NCBI GenBank assembly: GCA_021841795.1
Contig: JAKCDN010000176.1
Span: forward strand, 1 to 6,616
Reading direction: 5' to 3'
Source: Acidobacteriota bacterium
GTDB taxonomy: Bacteria; Acidobacteriota; Terriglobia; Terriglobales; Acidobacteriaceae
DNA length: 6,616 nt
The notes below the pieces were generated by a model, which did no database searches, was not told the origin of the DNA, and worked only from the letters and a program-made list of their open reading frames with translations. This document shows positions 5,361-6,616 of this stretch, piece by piece (within the stretch, counting starts at the first letter, position 1; the number at the start of each line of letters is the position of its first letter). The translations under genes and the position numbers were made by a program.

Positions 5361-5389
5361 GCCTTTTCCGCCAGGAAGGCGGAAGAGGC
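5361..5389 (-). terminator. Strong hairpin downstream of the second receptor
   Basis: GCCTTTTCCGCC (5361-5372) and GGCGGAAGAGGC (5378-5389) pair at 11 of 12 positions around a 5-nt loop. It lies 42 bp past the receptor stop codon. On the minus strand it is not followed by a T-run, so it is more likely a 3' end-stabilising or pausing hairpin than a classical intrinsic terminator. It may also help insulate against transcription from accD. Confidence 0.5.
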
Positions 5390-5431
5390 AGGATGCGAGC
5401 GTCTGGCGCCGAAGCGGCGAGGACGGGTGGG

Positions 5432-6616
5432 CTAAAACTCCAGGCGGAGAGAGACCTGGAGGACGCGAGCGGAGTTGGTGGTGCCAGTGATGACGCCGAA
5501 GACGCCGCTGGCCTGTGTAATGTCCGTGCTGGGCGTGCCGAAGTCAGGATGGTTGAGGACGTTGAAGGCGTCGGTACGGAACTTGAGGTTGACGCGGTCG
5601 CGATAGATGGGGAAGGTCTTGCCCAGGCCCATATCGAGGTTGAAGTAGGCGGGTCCGCGGAGGTTGTTGCGGCTGCCGATCTGGAAGCCGATGGGACCGG
5701 TGTAGTCGGTCTGGGCGGGAGCACTGTCGTTGGCGAAGGCCCAGAGGGTACCGTTGCTGTCCTTGTGGATCTTCATGCGCATGTCGGCGATGTTTCCGGT
5801 GAGGATGGCCGGAGCATCATTGGCGTAACCGGCGACGAAGGCGTTGGACTTGGCGAAGAAGGTGTTGCCGGTGTGGAAGTAGGGGAGACCGCTCAACTGC
5901 CAGCCGCCGATGATTTCATCGAGCCAGAAGGGAGCGGTGGCGGCAAAGGACTGTCCGTGGCCGACGGGGAGATCGTAGATGAAGTTTCCGGTGACGTTGC
6001 TGGTGACGTCGAAGTCGGAGTTGCCGCGGCACTCCCTGGGGCGCAGGACGTCGCAGACGAAGCCGTAGCCGCCGATGGCGGGCGCGTTGGCGATGACAGA
6101 GACGTTATCGATGGAGTGGGACCAGGTGTAGTTGAGGTCGAACTGGAGGCCGTTGCTGATGTTTTTGTGGAGGGTGACCAGCATGCCGTTGTAGTCGGAG
6201 AAGCCCATGTTGGTGTAGTAGGTGAACTCTGAGAACTGTGATCCCATGCCGACGTTGTCGGGGAGGAAGGAGCTGCCCGAGAGGGCCTGGGTCATATCAG
6301 CAAAGTCGCCGCGCTGGGGATAAGGATAGGTTCCCAGAGCGACGGCCTGCGTGTTGTTGGCAACGGAGATGCCGTAGGGCGCATATTGCGAATTGATGTA
6401 GGCAGCGTAGTTGCCGAGCATGTCTTCATACCAGGGCTGCGGGGAGAGGCTGTTGATCGCGGCAAGCGCGCCGAGGTTGGCGTTCTGGACCAACTGGTTG
6501 TGCATTCCGGCCATGGCCTGGCTCATGAGCTGATTTGATTTTCCGGTGTTGTCGGCAAAGTCGATCAACTGATTGGCGTCAGCCTGCGCGAGGAGCCTGC
6601 GGCCGAGACGGCCGAC
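5432..6616 (-). CDS. Oar-like TonB-dependent outer-membrane receptor, C-terminal part (N-terminus outside window)
   Basis: The minus-strand frame is open from the window edge to the TAG at 5434-5432, giving 394 codons. The first ones read VGRLGRRLLAQADANQ, so the TTG at 6568 is an internal Leu codon, not a start. The sequence is typical barrel: FTYYTNMGFSDYNGMLVTLH, LQFDLNYTWSHSIDN, DVTSNVTGNFIYDLPVGHG, IIGGWQLSGLPYFHTGNTF, then RDRVNLKFRTDAFNVLNHPD followed by FGTP, and the end RVLQVSLRLEF. The closing Phe and alternating hydrophobic strand form the signal read by the BAM assembly machinery. VTLHKNISNGLQFDLNYTWSHS, split here across two barrel strands, and FNVLNHPDFG are hallmarks of the acidobacterial Oar-like group. 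Cysteines 188 and 196 (C-x7-C) may form a loop disulfide. Signal peptide, regulatory-like domain and plug must lie beyond 6616. The substrate is unknown. Confidence 0.93.
   Translation of the reverse strand, partial: VGRLGRRLLAQADANQLIDFADNTGKSNQLMSQAMAGMHNQLVQNANLGALAAINSLSPQPWYEDMLGNYAAYINSQYAPYGISVANNTQAVALGTYPYPQRGDFADMTQALSGSSFLPDNVGMGSQFSEFTYYTNMGFSDYNGMLVTLHKNISNGLQFDLNYTWSHSIDNVSVIANAPAIGGYGFVCDVLRPRECRGNSDFDVTSNVTGNFIYDLPVGHGQSFAATAPFWLDEIIGGWQLSGLPYFHTGNTFFAKSNAFVAGYANDAPAILTGNIADMRMKIHKDSNGTLWAFANDSAPAQTDYTGPIGFQIGSRNNLRGPAYFNLDMGLGKTFPIYRDRVNLKFRTDAFNVLNHPDFGTPSTDITQASGVFGVITGTTNSARVLQVSLRLEF

Larger units (their letters stand above)
4826..5431. other. Convergent intergenic region between accD and the second receptor
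   Basis: These 606 bp lie between a plus-strand and a minus-strand gene that end toward each other, so neither needs a promoter here. In order it holds the second copy of a 14-bp repeat, two 22-bp palindromic elements, an AT-rich island, a candidate 46-codon minus-strand ORF and a strong hairpin. The plus-strand frame at 4878-5138 (86 codons) has no recognisable family and runs through the palindromes, so I do not call it. No classical stem plus T-run terminator follows accD. Confidence 0.6.

Noticed and set aside
5222..6232. A 336-codon plus-strand open frame over the second receptor, rich in Gly, Val, Asp and Glu
   Set aside because: It lies antisense to a clear barrel protein. Its low-complexity composition is what the complement of GC3-rich codons gives, and no family or ribosome-binding site is evident.
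6566..6568. TTG at 6568 as the start of the second receptor
   Set aside because: The frame remains open and family-like upstream to the window edge (VGRLGRRLLAQADANQ), so this is an internal Leu codon.

Overview
The window looks like chromosome from a member of the Acidobacteria (Terriglobales/Acidobacteriaceae type). The inference rests on the GC-rich, high-GC3 coding sequence and on two large Oar-like TonB-dependent outer-membrane proteins, a family strongly expanded in that phylum, flanking ordinary housekeeping genes. No mobile element, CRISPR array, tRNA or rRNA is visible.

Layout. (1) Positions 2190 down to 1, minus strand: the first 730 codons of an Oar-like TonB-dependent receptor, with signal peptide, carboxypeptidase-regulatory-like domain, plug and the start of the barrel. 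Its C-terminus lies outside the window, but the frame is open throughout. (2) 2191-2691: a 501-bp divergent intergenic region with a perfect 16-bp palindrome, a second inverted repeat and one isolated DnaA-box match. (3) Plus strand: rlmH (23S rRNA pseudouridine-1915 methyltransferase), cobO (corrinoid adenosyltransferase) and accD (acetyl-CoA carboxylase carboxyltransferase beta subunit), with gaps of 141 and 118 bp. A small terminator-like hairpin precedes cobO. A -10-like hexamer lies very close to the accD start, so the three genes may not form one tight operon. (4) 4826-5431: a 606-bp intergenic region between convergent genes. It holds two copies of a 22-bp palindromic element 41 bp apart, an AT-rich island, a possible very small ORF and a strong hairpin. 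(5) 6616 down to 5432, minus strand: the C-terminal 394 codons of a second Oar-like receptor, ending in a beta-barrel terminal Phe.

Functionally the three plus-strand genes serve ribosome maturation, adenosylcobalamin formation and fatty-acid synthesis. They share no obvious pathway. The receptors are surface transport or adhesion proteins of unknown substrate, and I see no cobalamin riboswitch linking either of them to cobO. The least explained DNA is the convergent intergenic region at 4826-5431, above all the paired palindromes, followed by the palindrome at 2571-2586. No clearly new multi-gene system is visible.
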